A stretch of 64,000 bases of DNA from an uncultured Clostridia bacterium (lineage in GTDB: Bacteria; Bacillota; Peptococcia; Peptococcales; Peptococcaceae). Below, one piece after another: positions 1 through 7,931 of the stretch. The translations under genes and the position numbers were made by a program. Position 1 is the stretch's first letter, and every line of letters begins with the position of its first letter. The notes under the pieces are model-generated. The model saw only the letters and a list, made by a program, of their open reading frames with translations. It was not told the origin of the DNA and searched no databases. The stretch is from the NCBI GenBank assembly GCA_944391285.1, contig CALXSY010000009.1:1-64000 (forward strand). The letters run 5' to 3'.

Positions 1-82
1 GACTGGAGATGTCAAGAAGTAGGTCTAAGGGTTTATAGGTATCCCTTGAACAACCTAAATACATTATACAAGGAGCAAAAGT

Positions 83-715
83 GTGGATACAGTTGAATTT
101 TACATAATCAGGCATGGAGAAACTATGCTAAATAAACTGGGTAAAGCCCAGGGTTGGGTAGACAGTCCGCTGACTATCAATGGGGTGTCAACTGCTAGAA
201 TTTTAAGCAAAAATCTTTTGCCTCTTAATTTTTCTGCTGTATATTGCAGCGATTTGCCTAGAGCTCGGAAAACCGCGGAGATATTTGCCGCTGATAGGCT
301 GCCGATATTTCCGGACAGCCGCCTGAGAGAGTGGTGTTTGGGAATTTTTGAGGCGGAAAACAATAAAACATTTATTCAAAGTCTTAGGGACAATTCTCCT
401 GTTTTGCAGCCATTAAAAAATATTGACAGCCGGCTTGATGAGGTAGCTAATCTGGTACAGCGGTTGGATACTACCGGTTTTGCGGAAAGTTTTGAGGATA
501 TCTGCCGAAGATTGCAGGATTTTTTGCACACAATAGGCGATGAGCAGCTGCAATCCGGCGGAGGACGGATTGCTGTTGTTACCCATGCGTGTATTATGAA
601 AACGCTGTTGTATATATTTGCTTATGATAAACTTTTAGAAAACATCAAAATCGGGCATGAAAATATCGAGATCATTACTTATGATGGTCAGGATTTTTCT
701 TTAAAATTTGAGTAA
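83..715 (+). CDS. Histidine phosphatase family protein (phosphoglycerate mutase-like)
   Basis: A 210-residue soluble protein of the branch-1 histidine phosphatase superfamily. The N-terminal IIRHGET motif carries the catalytic His that is phosphorylated during turnover, and the later VVTHACIMK supplies the second His of the active site. Members include phosphoglycerate mutases, alpha-ribazole phosphatase (CobC) and broad phosphatases; the substrate cannot be told from sequence. The GTG start is chosen because AGGAG at 71-75 lies seven bases upstream. A terminator follows, so it appears to be transcribed separately from the spo0A gene behind it. The 82 bases before it hold no recognisable gene. 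Confidence 0.85.
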   Translation: MDTVEFYIIRHGETMLNKLGKAQGWVDSPLTINGVSTARILSKNLLPLNFSAVYCSDLPRARKTAEIFAADRLPIFPDSRLREWCLGIFEAENNKTFIQSLRDNSPVLQPLKNIDSRLDEVANLVQRLDTTGFAESFEDICRRLQDFLHTIGDEQLQSGGGRIAVVTHACIMKTLLYIFAYDKLLENIKIGHENIEIITYDGQDFSLKFE

Positions 716-721
716 ATACCC

Positions 722-745
722 GCAGGCAGAGATGCCTGTTTTTTT
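722..745 (+). terminator. Rho-independent terminator after the histidine phosphatase gene
   Basis: The arms GCAGGCA (722-728) and TGCCTGT (733-739) pair with one wobble around a GAGA loop and run into seven T residues. It separates the phosphatase gene from spo0A. Confidence 0.8.
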
Positions 746-789
746 GTGAAGAAAAATTATAAAAAATTTACAATTATTTTCATTTTAAG

Positions 790-818
790 GCAGGAATTAC
801 CAAAAAACTGACGAAATA
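790..818 (+). promoter_or_regulatory. Sigma-H-like promoter with overlapping 0A-box-like site upstream of spo0A
   Basis: GCAGGAATT (790-798) matches the sigma-H -35 consensus RnAGGAwWW exactly. After an 11-base spacer, GACGAAATA (810-818) matches RnnGAATww except at one base. TGACGAA (809-815) also fits the 0A-box pattern TGNCGAA. In Bacillus the spo0A gene has a sigma-H promoter and 0A boxes, so the position is as expected. Transcription would begin near 825. This is a consensus match by eye, not a measured promoter. Confidence 0.55.
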
Positions 819-867
819 GTAAAATATGGTAAACAACCGTAGAAATTTTCGTTTGGGGGAAAAAAAT

Positions 868-1647
868 ATGATTAAAGTGTTGTTGGCTGATGAAGAAAAA
901 GAGTTTAATGAGATTTTAAGCGGATATTTGCGCAAAGAGAGCGATATGTCTATTGTGGGCATGACAGATGACGGCAAAGAAGCCTTAAATTTAGTTGAAA
1001 AACAAAAACCGGACGTGGTTGTTTTAGGGTCAATCATGCCGAGATTGGATGGTTTGGGAGTTTTGGAGCGAATCAATCGCATGGAGAAAAAGCCAAAGGT
1101 TATCATGCTGACCAGCATTCGCAGTGCATATTATGTTCAGCGCGCCTTTGATAACCAAGCTACCGATGTTTTGCTTAAACCTTTTGATGTGCAGGCTTTA
1201 GTCGGGCGAATCCGTTCGGCATCAGAGCATGAGCTGCCCAGCGAAATTACTGCGGCTGCCGGTCAGCTTATAACGCAAGCACCGCAGGAAAGAGATTATG
1301 AGCTGGAGGTTACGGAGGTTTTGCATCAGATGGGAATTCCGGCTCATGTAAAAGGTTATCAATATTTAAGAGACGCTATCCTCTATATTATGGACGATAT
1401 CAATCTTTTAGGAGCAGTAACGAAGGAGCTTTATCCCTTGGTAGCAGAAAAATACAATACTTCCGCCAGCCGGGTGGAAAGAGCTATTCGTCATGCTATT
1501 GAGCTGGCGTGGAGCCGGGGCAATGTGGATATGATGATTCAATATTTCGGCTACACCATCAACACCGAAAAAGGAAAGCCTACCAATAGCGAATTTATCG
1601 CGATGGTCGCCGATAAAATCAGATTGTCGATGAAAAAGAAATATTAA
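868..1647 (+). CDS. spo0A: Sporulation response regulator Spo0A, phosphoacceptor Asp replaced by Gly
   Basis: A 259-residue protein with a receiver domain (about 1-125), a linker and the Spo0A-specific C-terminal DNA-binding domain (about 145-259). The C-terminal domain holds the hallmark [20 protein letters not shown] recognition-helix region. Spo0A is the master regulator of entry into sporulation and is normally activated by phosphorylation of one Asp (D56 in B. subtilis). Here that position is Gly54 (VVVLGSIMP, codon ggg), while the acidic pocket (Asp8, Glu9), Thr82 and Lys104 remain. Start 868 is preferred over an in-frame ATG at 826 because GGGGGA precedes it, Spo0A proteins begin here, and the likely transcription start is near 825. 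Usual neighbour spoIVB is not upstream. Confidence 0.93.
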   Translation: MIKVLLADEEKEFNEILSGYLRKESDMSIVGMTDDGKEALNLVEKQKPDVVVLGSIMPRLDGLGVLERINRMEKKPKVIMLTSIRSAYYVQRAFDNQATDVLLKPFDVQALVGRIRSASEHELPSEITAAAGQLITQAPQERDYELEVTEVLHQMGIPAHVKGYQYLRDAILYIMDDINLLGAVTKELYPLVAEKYNTSASRVERAIRHAIELAWSRGNVDMMIQYFGYTINTEKGKPTNSEFIAMVADKIRLSMKKKY

Positions 1648-1730
1648 TATTTCGTTGATTAGAGATTATTGAGACGGTGCACATAGATATTACCAAATTG
1701 TACTTTTAAATTTGGGCTAAATCGTTTATA

Positions 1731-1762
1731 ATAAGGGCAGAGTGATCTGCCCTTATTTTTTA
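1731..1762 (+). terminator. Rho-independent terminator after spo0A
   Basis: A perfect 10-bp stem, ATAAGGGCAG (1731-1740) with CTGCCCTTAT (1747-1756), has a six-base loop and a T-rich tail. A TATAAT at 1727-1732 overlaps its 5' edge and could be a -10 for rnr, but no convincing -35 is seen. Confidence 0.85.
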
Positions 1763-1782
1763 TTTGCCCTAAGGAGGAAAAA

Positions 1783-3927
1783 ATGACTAGAGAAGAAATC
1801 CTGGAAAAAATAAATGAAGCGGTTCGTCCGTTGGCGGAGGAAGAAATTGCTGATTTGCTGCATTTAGAGCAGGTCGAAGAATTGGTGGAAATGAAAAAGC
1901 TGATTTTGCAGATGGAGAAAAACGGCGATATAGTTTTAACCCGCAAAGGCAAGCTGGGCTTGCCCAGCCAAATGGGCTTGTATGTGGGGCGTATCAGCCG
2001 CCATATCAAAGGTTTTGGCTTCTTAAGACAGGACGATAAAGAAGCGGAGGATATATTTATCGGCGCTTCTGATTTAAACGGAGCAATGAACGGCGACAGA
2101 GCCTTGGTGAGACTGCGCAAAATGGCAATGGATGATGTGCATACCGGCAAGCATTATCGGGCTGAAGGCGAAGTAGTGCGGGTTTTGGAGCGCAGCCGGC
2201 AAAAAATCGTCGGGACTTTGGAGCGGCATAAAAATTACGGCTATGTTTTAGCTGATGATAAACTTTTCGGCAGCGATATTTTTATCGCCCAGCAGGATTT
2301 AAACAAGGCGAAAAACGGCATGAAGGTTTTGGTGGAAATAACCCGCTGGCCGGAACAAAAACGCAACGCCGAAGGAAAAATAGTGGAAATCTTAGGCTCT
2401 GAGCAGGATAGCGGCATGGATGTCCTCTCGATAATGTATAAATATGACTTTCCCCGGGAATTTCCGCCGGCAGTATTGGAAGAAGCGGAAAAAATCGGCG
2501 AAAACAGAGAGCCTATTGATTATAAGAAGCGCAAGGATTTGCGCCGGGAGCTGATTGTCACCATGGACGGAGCGGACGCTAAGGATTTGGACGATGCAGT
2601 GGCAGTAGAATTATTGCCTAACGGCTGGTGGCGGTTAGGGGTGCATATTGCTGACGTGACTCATTATGTCAAGGAAGACAGCTTTTTGGATTTGGAGGCT
2701 CGCCAAAGAGGAACCAGCGTTTATTTGGTCGATCGGGTTATTCCCATGCTGCCGCAGATTTTGTCAAATGATTTGTGCAGTTTAAACCCGCAAAAAGAGC
2801 GCTTAACACTAAGCTGTATTATGGATATTGACCAAAACGGCACAGTGCAAAGCAGTGAGGTCTGCGAGTCGGTTATTAAGACTAAGTATCGCTTAACCTA
2901 CGACGAAGTAAACCAAATGCTTGCAGGCGATGAAGAAACCAAGGCTAAATACAGCGATCTTTTGCCGATGCTGGAGCAAATGGCGGCTTTGCAGCAAGTG
3001 TTGCTGCAAAAACGCATTGACCGGGGAGCGCTTAATTTTGATTTTCCGGAGAGCAAGGTAAAGCTGGACGAACAGGGACGACCGATAGATATCATCAGCG
3101 TCAGCCGCGGGCAGGCAGAGCGCATTATCGAGGAATTTATGATTTGCGCCAATGAGGCTATTGCCGAGCGCTATTATTGGCTGGAGGTGCCTTTTTTATA
3201 CCGCACCCATGAAGCGCCCAAGGGAGAAAATATCATCGAGGTTAAGCAGTTTTTGCAGATTTTCGGGCATAAGCTTAAAGCCGCCGGCGGCAAAGTACGG
3301 GCTAAGGATTATCAAAAGATCTTAAATAAAATTCACGGTCTGCCGGAGGAGAGAGCTGTCAGCTCAGTAATGCTGCGCTCCATGAATCATGCCCGCTATC
3401 AAGCTGTTTGTGAAGAACATTTCGGCTTAGCCAGCGAATATTACACTCATTTTACTTCGCCGATTCGCCGTTATCCGGACTTGGCTATTCACCGGATGAT
3501 TAAGGAATTATTGCAAAAGGAAGGACAGCTGTCCGAAAAAAGGCGGGGTGATTTGGAAAAACGCATGGAAGCTTATGCCCTGAGCTCCTCAATCCGCGAA
3601 AAGGTAGCAGAGGAAGCCGAACGGGACAGTGTGGAGATGAAAAAGGTAGAATATATGAAGCCTTTTGTAGGTGAGGTATTTGAAGGGATAATCAGCGGAG
3701 TAACCGGTTTCGGCTTTTTTGTGGAATTAGAAAATTCGGTTGAAGGCTTGGTGCATATTTCCACCTTGACCGATGATTTTTATCACTTCATGCAGGAAAC
3801 CTACACGCTTTGGGGAGAAAACAGCAGAAGAAGTTTCAGGCTCGGTGAGAAGGTGCGGGTGAAGCTGGTAAGAGTAGATTTGGAGATGCGGCAAATAGAT
3901 TTTGAGCTGGATAGCGAAGTTTTATAA
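1783..3927 (+). CDS. rnr: Ribonuclease R
   Basis: A 714-residue 3'-5' exoribonuclease of the RNase II/R family that degrades structured RNA and takes part in mRNA and rRNA quality control. It has an N-terminal winged-helix region (about 1-65), cold-shock/OB domains with GFGFLRQDD, a long RNB catalytic domain and a C-terminal S1 domain (GFGFFVELENSVEGLVHIS). The catalytic acidic cluster is visible in TMDGADAKDLDDAVAV, and FTSPIRRYPDLAIHR is a family signature. AAGGAGG at 1771-1777 lies five bases before the ATG. The usual downstream partner smpB is not present; the next gene has its own promoter. Confidence 0.96.
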   Translation: MTREEILEKINEAVRPLAEEEIADLLHLEQVEELVEMKKLILQMEKNGDIVLTRKGKLGLPSQMGLYVGRISRHIKGFGFLRQDDKEAEDIFIGASDLNGAMNGDRALVRLRKMAMDDVHTGKHYRAEGEVVRVLERSRQKIVGTLERHKNYGYVLADDKLFGSDIFIAQQDLNKAKNGMKVLVEITRWPEQKRNAEGKIVEILGSEQDSGMDVLSIMYKYDFPREFPPAVLEEAEKIGENREPIDYKKRKDLRRELIVTMDGADAKDLDDAVAVELLPNGWWRLGVHIADVTHYVKEDSFLDLEARQRGTSVYLVDRVIPMLPQILSNDLCSLNPQKERLTLSCIMDIDQNGTVQSSEVCESVIKTKYRLTYDEVNQMLAGDEETKAKYSDLLPMLEQMAALQQVLLQKRIDRGALNFDFPESKVKLDEQGRPIDIISVSRGQAERIIEEFMICANEAIAERYYWLEVPFLYRTHEAPKGENIIEVKQFLQIFGHKLKAAGGKVRAKDYQKILNKIHGLPEERAVSSVMLRSMNHARYQAVCEEHFGLASEYYTHFTSPIRRYPDLAIHRMIKELLQKEGQLSEKRRGDLEKRMEAYALSSSIREKVAEEAERDSVEMKKVEYMKPFVGEVFEGIISGVTGFGFFVELENSVEGLVHISTLTDDFYHFMQETYTLWGENSRRSFRLGEKVRVKLVRVDLEMRQIDFELDSEVL

Positions 3928-3997
3928 ATAAGTTAAATAGGCATAAGTTATATAAAAATGTTCTTTTGATTTTTGACTATTATCCGAAAAAAATTCC

Positions 3998-4026
3998 TTG
4001 TGAATTTTAGAATTAGCAATTATACT
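3998..4026 (+). promoter_or_regulatory. Sigma-A-type promoter of the 236-residue hypothetical gene
   Basis: TTGTGA (3998-4003), a 17-base spacer and TATACT (4021-4026). Transcription would start near 4033, which rules against an in-frame TTG start at 3973 and supports GTG 4063. Confidence 0.6.
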
Positions 4027-4062
4027 ATTACACAGGGTTATTTTAACAAAGGATGGGTCAAA

Positions 4063-4773
4063 GTGAAGAAACAACTGAAAGATATAGCTTATTTTGAAAG
4101 CTTAGTTCCTATTGAAGTAGGAAGCAAAATACCGGAAGACTTAGGTGAGATTTATAATTTTTCTGCTCACAGCGCGGTAATCGGGCATAAATTTGCTTTG
4201 CTTTTGCATGCCGCCGGCTTTGGCATCAATGATTGCGAGCAGGTGCAAATCAACTTTACGCCTGCTTTGGCAGATGAATTTTTTGAGGTATCCGAACGCC
4301 GCCTGCAAAGATGGCAGTGCTTTGTCAACTGCGGTTTAGATCCCAAGAAAGTGCAGGAAATACCTTTAGAAGAAAAGCAAATGCTTTTAGTCTCCTTGAC
4401 GGAAAAAGTATTAAAGGAATGCTTTGCAGAAAATGCCGCTGAGCAGAAGCAGATTCATGAAGCAGCCAGAGAAATCGTGATGTACGGCGAAAAATTAGAG
4501 ATTCCCTACTTGCAGAAAAACGACAAAAATTTTGATGTAACTGCCGGCTTAAATTTATTGAGCGACGGCAAAAGCCGGGTTATTTTGACAATCCGGGATA
4601 AGCAGGGGCGGGTTGTAGAAAAACGAGAAATCGCCCAATGCAAAAGTTATGAAGATGCCGTTAACCAGACAGGCAGCATCTTGGTAAGAAAAAATAGGAT
4701 TGTGGTCAAACCGAAAAATAATCTGACCGCTAAAGAGGTTACTCCCATTGAAATTGTTTTAGATGAAGAGTAA
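4063..4773 (+). CDS. Hypothetical protein, 236 residues
   Basis: I do not recognise this protein. It is soluble with no signal peptide or membrane segment. The N-terminal two thirds look mostly helical and contain conserved-looking FSAHSAVIGHKFALLLHAAGFG and a Trp/Cys-containing stretch (RRLQRWQCFVNCG). The C-terminal part (about 150-236) looks beta-rich, with an LNLLSDGKSRVILTI segment. The GTG start at 4063 follows AAAGGATG with good spacing. It is a single-gene unit with its own promoter and a strong terminator. Codon use matches the neighbours, so it is probably an old resident gene. Function unknown. Confidence 0.75.
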   Translation: MKKQLKDIAYFESLVPIEVGSKIPEDLGEIYNFSAHSAVIGHKFALLLHAAGFGINDCEQVQINFTPALADEFFEVSERRLQRWQCFVNCGLDPKKVQEIPLEEKQMLLVSLTEKVLKECFAENAAEQKQIHEAAREIVMYGEKLEIPYLQKNDKNFDVTAGLNLLSDGKSRVILTIRDKQGRVVEKREIAQCKSYEDAVNQTGSILVRKNRIVVKPKNNLTAKEVTPIEIVLDEE

Positions 4774-4776
4774 AGG

Positions 4777-4812
4777 AAAACAGATGTGTTAGCTAATACA
4801 TCTGTTTTTTCT
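4777..4812 (+). terminator. Rho-independent terminator after the hypothetical gene
   Basis: Arms at 4777-4790 and 4795-4808 (AAAACAGATGTGTT with AATACATCTGTTTT, one wobble) with a four-base loop and a T tract. Confidence 0.85.
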
Positions 4813-4877
4813 TCTGTTATAACAAAAAGAAATGGGATAGAGCATTATATAATTTAGCAAAAATAAGGCGTCTGCCC

Positions 4878-4906
4878 TTGAATTTTTCAGGCAAATATAT
4901 TATAAT
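4878..4906 (+). promoter_or_regulatory. Sigma-A-type promoter of the yicC-gmk-rpoZ-coaBC operon
   Basis: TTGAAT (4878-4883), a 17-base spacer and consensus TATAAT (4901-4906), 48 bases before the yicC start. Confidence 0.75.
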
Positions 4907-4953
4907 AAATTAATTATAGACATTACGCAAATAATCGGTTTGGAGGATAGCCT

Positions 4954-5829
4954 ATGAAAAGCATGACCGGCTATGGCAGAGGCGAGTTTGATAACGGGAT
5001 AATTAAAATGACCGTAGAGATTAAAGCAGTAAACAACCGCTATTGCGAAGTTATCATTAAACAGCCTCGGCAATATATGGCATTGGAAGATAAAATAAAG
5101 AAATATATCATCAGCAATATCGAACGCGGAAGAGTAGAGGTTTTTATCAATACAAAGGAGCTCAGCAGCGAAAACAGCGAGATTAAAATTAACCATCAGC
5201 AGGCTTTGGCTTATGATGCGGCATTGAGAGAGCTGGCTGAAAAATTGCAAACGGAGTATAATCCGGATGTTTATCGTCTGCTTAGCTTGCCGGAGGTTAT
5301 CAGCCGTGAGGACAAAGAGGAAGATTTGGATAAAACTTGGGAGATGCTTGAGCAAGCTTTGAGCGAGGCGATGGCACAGCATCAGCAAATGCGCGTGAGC
5401 GAAGGCGAAGCGATTAAAAAGGACATGTATCTAAAGCTTGCCGCTTTGGAAGAGTTGGTTAAAAAGGTGGCAGAGCGCAGCCCGTTGGTGACAGAAAATT
5501 TTCGGGCTAAGCTAAACAGCCGCATCAATGAAATATTGGGCGAAAACAATGTTGACCAAGAGCGCTTGGCGCAGGAGGTAGCTTATTTCGGAGAAAAAAG
5601 CTGCATTGACGAGGAATTAGTGCGCTTGCAAAGCCATTTCAAGCAGTTTAGAAATATTGCCGAGGCTTCCGGCGGTATCGGACGCAAGCTGGATTTCTTG
5701 ATTCAGGAGATGAACCGGGAGACCAATACAATTGGCTCTAAAGCCAATGATTTGACAATCACCTCTTTGGTGGTAGAAATGAAAAGCGAGTTGGAAAAAT
5801 TGCGGGAACAGGTGCAAAATATCGAATAG
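4954..5829 (+). CDS. yicC: YicC/YloC family endoribonuclease
   Basis: A 291-residue protein of the YicC family. It opens with the family-typical MKSMTGYGRGEF and ends with the conserved C-terminal DUF1732 region (KLDFLIQEMNRETNTIGSKA). YicC proteins are endoribonucleases that promote RNA turnover; the Bacillus homologue is YloC. The gene sits directly before gmk, the usual Firmicute arrangement, but the small remA (DUF370) gene commonly found between them is absent: only 18 bases separate yicC and gmk. A GGAGG-like site precedes the ATG. Confidence 0.93.
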   Translation: MKSMTGYGRGEFDNGIIKMTVEIKAVNNRYCEVIIKQPRQYMALEDKIKKYIISNIERGRVEVFINTKELSSENSEIKINHQQALAYDAALRELAEKLQTEYNPDVYRLLSLPEVISREDKEEDLDKTWEMLEQALSEAMAQHQQMRVSEGEAIKKDMYLKLAALEELVKKVAERSPLVTENFRAKLNSRINEILGENNVDQERLAQEVAYFGEKSCIDEELVRLQSHFKQFRNIAEASGGIGRKLDFLIQEMNRETNTIGSKANDLTITSLVVEMKSELEKLREQVQNIE

Positions 5830-5847
5830 TGCTTAAAGGAGAATGCC

Positions 5848-6477
5848 ATGAATACGAAGCAGAAAAAAGGGTTATTATTGGTAATATCAGGACCATCGGG
5901 CACCGGCAAAGGCAGTATGTGCCAAAAGCTATTGCAGGACGATTCAGTGAAGTATTCTATTTCAGCGACTACCCGCTCTCCCCGAGGACAGGAGCAGAAC
6001 GGCAGGGAATATTTCTTTTTAACTAAGGAAGAGTTTGAGCAGAGAATAAAAAACAATGGCTTTTTGGAATGGGCTCAAGTTTATGACCGCTATTACGGCA
6101 CACCCCGGGATTTTGTGGAAGAAACCTTAGAAAGCGGCTGTGACTGCATATTGGAAATAGATGTGCAGGGAGCGCTCAAGGTAAAGGAAGCCATGCCGGA
6201 AGCAGTATTGATTTTTATTTTGCCGCCGTCCTTAAAGGAGCTGCACCGCCGAATCAAAGAAAGGGCAACGGAAAGCGAAGAACAGATTCAAATGCGCATG
6301 AGCTGGGTTTTGGGCGAAATTGACCAGATCGCCAAATATGATTATGCAGTGATTAACGATTGCTTAGATGAGGCGGTAGAGGAAGTGCGCCGCATCAGGC
6401 ATAGTGAAAAATGTCGGGTAAGCCGTTTGGGCGACTTGACAAAAATATATCATGATGAAGATGAAAGGGGTTTTTAA
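5848..6477 (+). CDS. gmk: Guanylate kinase
   Basis: A 209-residue enzyme that phosphorylates GMP or dGMP to the diphosphate with ATP. The P-loop ISGPSGTGKGS is at about residues 13-23, followed by the GMP-binding SATTRSPRGQE and EYFFLTKEEF segments and by LEIDVQGA, all typical of the family. AAAGGAG precedes the ATG. The gene is two bases from rpoZ and belongs to the yicC-coaBC operon. Confidence 0.97.
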   Translation: MNTKQKKGLLLVISGPSGTGKGSMCQKLLQDDSVKYSISATTRSPRGQEQNGREYFFLTKEEFEQRIKNNGFLEWAQVYDRYYGTPRDFVEETLESGCDCILEIDVQGALKVKEAMPEAVLIFILPPSLKELHRRIKERATESEEQIQMRMSWVLGEIDQIAKYDYAVINDCLDEAVEEVRRIRHSEKCRVSRLGDLTKIYHDEDERGF

Positions 6478-6479
6478 TA

Positions 6480-6698
6480 ATGGAACAGCCAACAATCGAT
6501 AAAATGATGGAAAAAGTGGACAGTAAATATTCATTGGTAGTAGCAGCGGCTAAAAGAGCCAGAGAATTGACCGACGGAGCGGAGCCTTTATCCAAGGTTA
6601 ACAGCAATAAGCCGGTGAGCATCGCTTTATTTGAAATAGGCGAGGAAAAAATCGTTTACGAAAGCGCTCCTCAGCCGGCGCCTAAGCAGGAGCAATAA
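6480..6698 (+). CDS. rpoZ: RNA polymerase omega subunit
   Basis: A 72-residue protein matching the omega subunit, which helps assemble RNA polymerase and takes part in ppGpp sensing in some bacteria. The segment KYSLVVAAAKRARELTDG is the family signature. Length and location between gmk and coaBC are those expected for Firmicutes. It starts two bases after gmk stops, and the Shine-Dalgarno lies inside the end of gmk (AAAGGGG). Confidence 0.93.
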   Translation: MEQPTIDKMMEKVDSKYSLVVAAAKRARELTDGAEPLSKVNSNKPVSIALFEIGEEKIVYESAPQPAPKQEQ

Positions 6699-6700
6699 TT

Positions 6701-7885
6701 ATGGCACGGCATATTGTAGTAGCCATAACCGGCGGCATAGCCGCTTATAAAAGTGCCGAACTGGTCAGCCGTTTGAAAAAAGCCGGCTGTGAAGTAAGAG
6801 TTATCATGACGGAAAATGCCTGTCAGTTTATCACGCCATTAACGCTGGAAACTCTGAGCGGTTATCCGGTGGTGACGGAAATGTTCAGCGCTAAAAGCCA
6901 TCATGAGGTAGAGCATATCTCCTGGGCAAAATGGGCAGACAGCGTTATTATTGCGCCGGCAACTGCCAATATTATCGGCAAAATCGCCTCAGGAATCGCC
7001 GACGATTTTCTTTCCACCTTTATTATGGCAACTAAAGCTACGGTGGTTATTGCCCCGGCGATGAATGACCAAATGTATGCTAATCCTATACTGCAGCGCA
7101 ATTTAGCCCTTTTAGCCGATTTAGGCTATCGGGTGCTGGAGGCAGATTATGGGCATTTAGCCTGCGGCACCAGCGGCAAGGGCAGAATGCCGGAGGCAGA
7201 AAGCTTGGCGGATTATATGCTGAATCTTAGCGAGCCGGATTTGACGGGGCTGAAGATTATGGTAACTGCCGGTCCTACCAGAGAGGCTGTTGACCCGGTG
7301 CGCTACTTAACCAATCATTCCAGCGGGAAAATGGGCTATGCTATTGCCAAACGCGCAGCAGCCCGGGGAGCAGAGGTGCTTTTGATTTCCGGGGCTAAAG
7401 GTCTAACTGTGCCCTGGGGAGTCAAGGTGCAGTATATCGATTCGGCAGAAGAAATGTATCAGGCAGTAGCTGAAAATTTTGACGCCCAAAATGTGGTGAT
7501 CAAAGCGGCAGCGGTGGCTGATTATCGCCCTAAAGAATGTGCGCCGGAAAAAATAAAAAAACAAGACGGCGCCTGGGCGCTGGAGTTAGAGCGCACCAAG
7601 GATATTTTGGCAGCTTTAGGCGAGCAGAAAAATGGGCAAATCTTAGTTGGTTTTGCGGCTGAGACTGAAAATGTGGCTCAAAATGCCCAAAAAAAATTGC
7701 AAAAGAAAAATGCCGACTTGATTATTGCCAACAATCTGCGCCAAGAGGGAGGAGTTTTTGGCAAGGACACCAATCAGGTGACTATTTACAACCGCAACGG
7801 ACAGATAAAAGAACTGCCGGTTTTGAGCAAAGAAGCAGTAGCAGATGAGATTTTAAATCAAGTGAAAATATTGCTTAAAAACTAA
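6701..7885 (+). CDS. coaBC: Bifunctional phosphopantothenoylcysteine decarboxylase / phosphopantothenate-cysteine ligase
   Basis: A 394-residue fused CoaC-CoaB enzyme that makes 4'-phosphopantetheine for coenzyme A synthesis. The N-terminal flavoprotein decarboxylase (about 1-180) has GGIAAYKS, SWAKWAD and the PAMN motif. The C-terminal ligase has the TAGPTREAVDPVRYLTNHSS region, KMGYAIA dimer motif and VIKAAAVADYRP. Two bases separate it from rpoZ; it is the last gene of the tight yicC operon. Confidence 0.97.
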   Translation: MARHIVVAITGGIAAYKSAELVSRLKKAGCEVRVIMTENACQFITPLTLETLSGYPVVTEMFSAKSHHEVEHISWAKWADSVIIAPATANIIGKIASGIADDFLSTFIMATKATVVIAPAMNDQMYANPILQRNLALLADLGYRVLEADYGHLACGTSGKGRMPEAESLADYMLNLSEPDLTGLKIMVTAGPTREAVDPVRYLTNHSSGKMGYAIAKRAAARGAEVLLISGAKGLTVPWGVKVQYIDSAEEMYQAVAENFDAQNVVIKAAAVADYRPKECAPEKIKKQDGAWALELERTKDILAALGEQKNGQILVGFAAETENVAQNAQKKLQKKNADLIIANNLRQEGGVFGKDTNQVTIYNRNGQIKELPVLSKEAVADEILNQVKILLKN

Positions 7886-7931
7886 ATTAAGCATTAAAAT
7901 CAATAGATAAAAACATCAAGGAGATGAGGAT

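Noticed and set aside
826-867. Longer spo0A starting at ATG 826
   Set aside because: It would begin at the likely transcription start with no ribosome binding site; homologues begin at 868.
3973-4062. A 30-codon N-terminal extension (TTG start) on the hypothetical gene ending at 4773
   Set aside because: A good promoter (3998-4026) lies inside it and a ribosome binding site fits GTG 4063.
7886-7931. SAM riboswitch before metK
   Set aside because: The gap is only 46 bases and shows no S-box elements.
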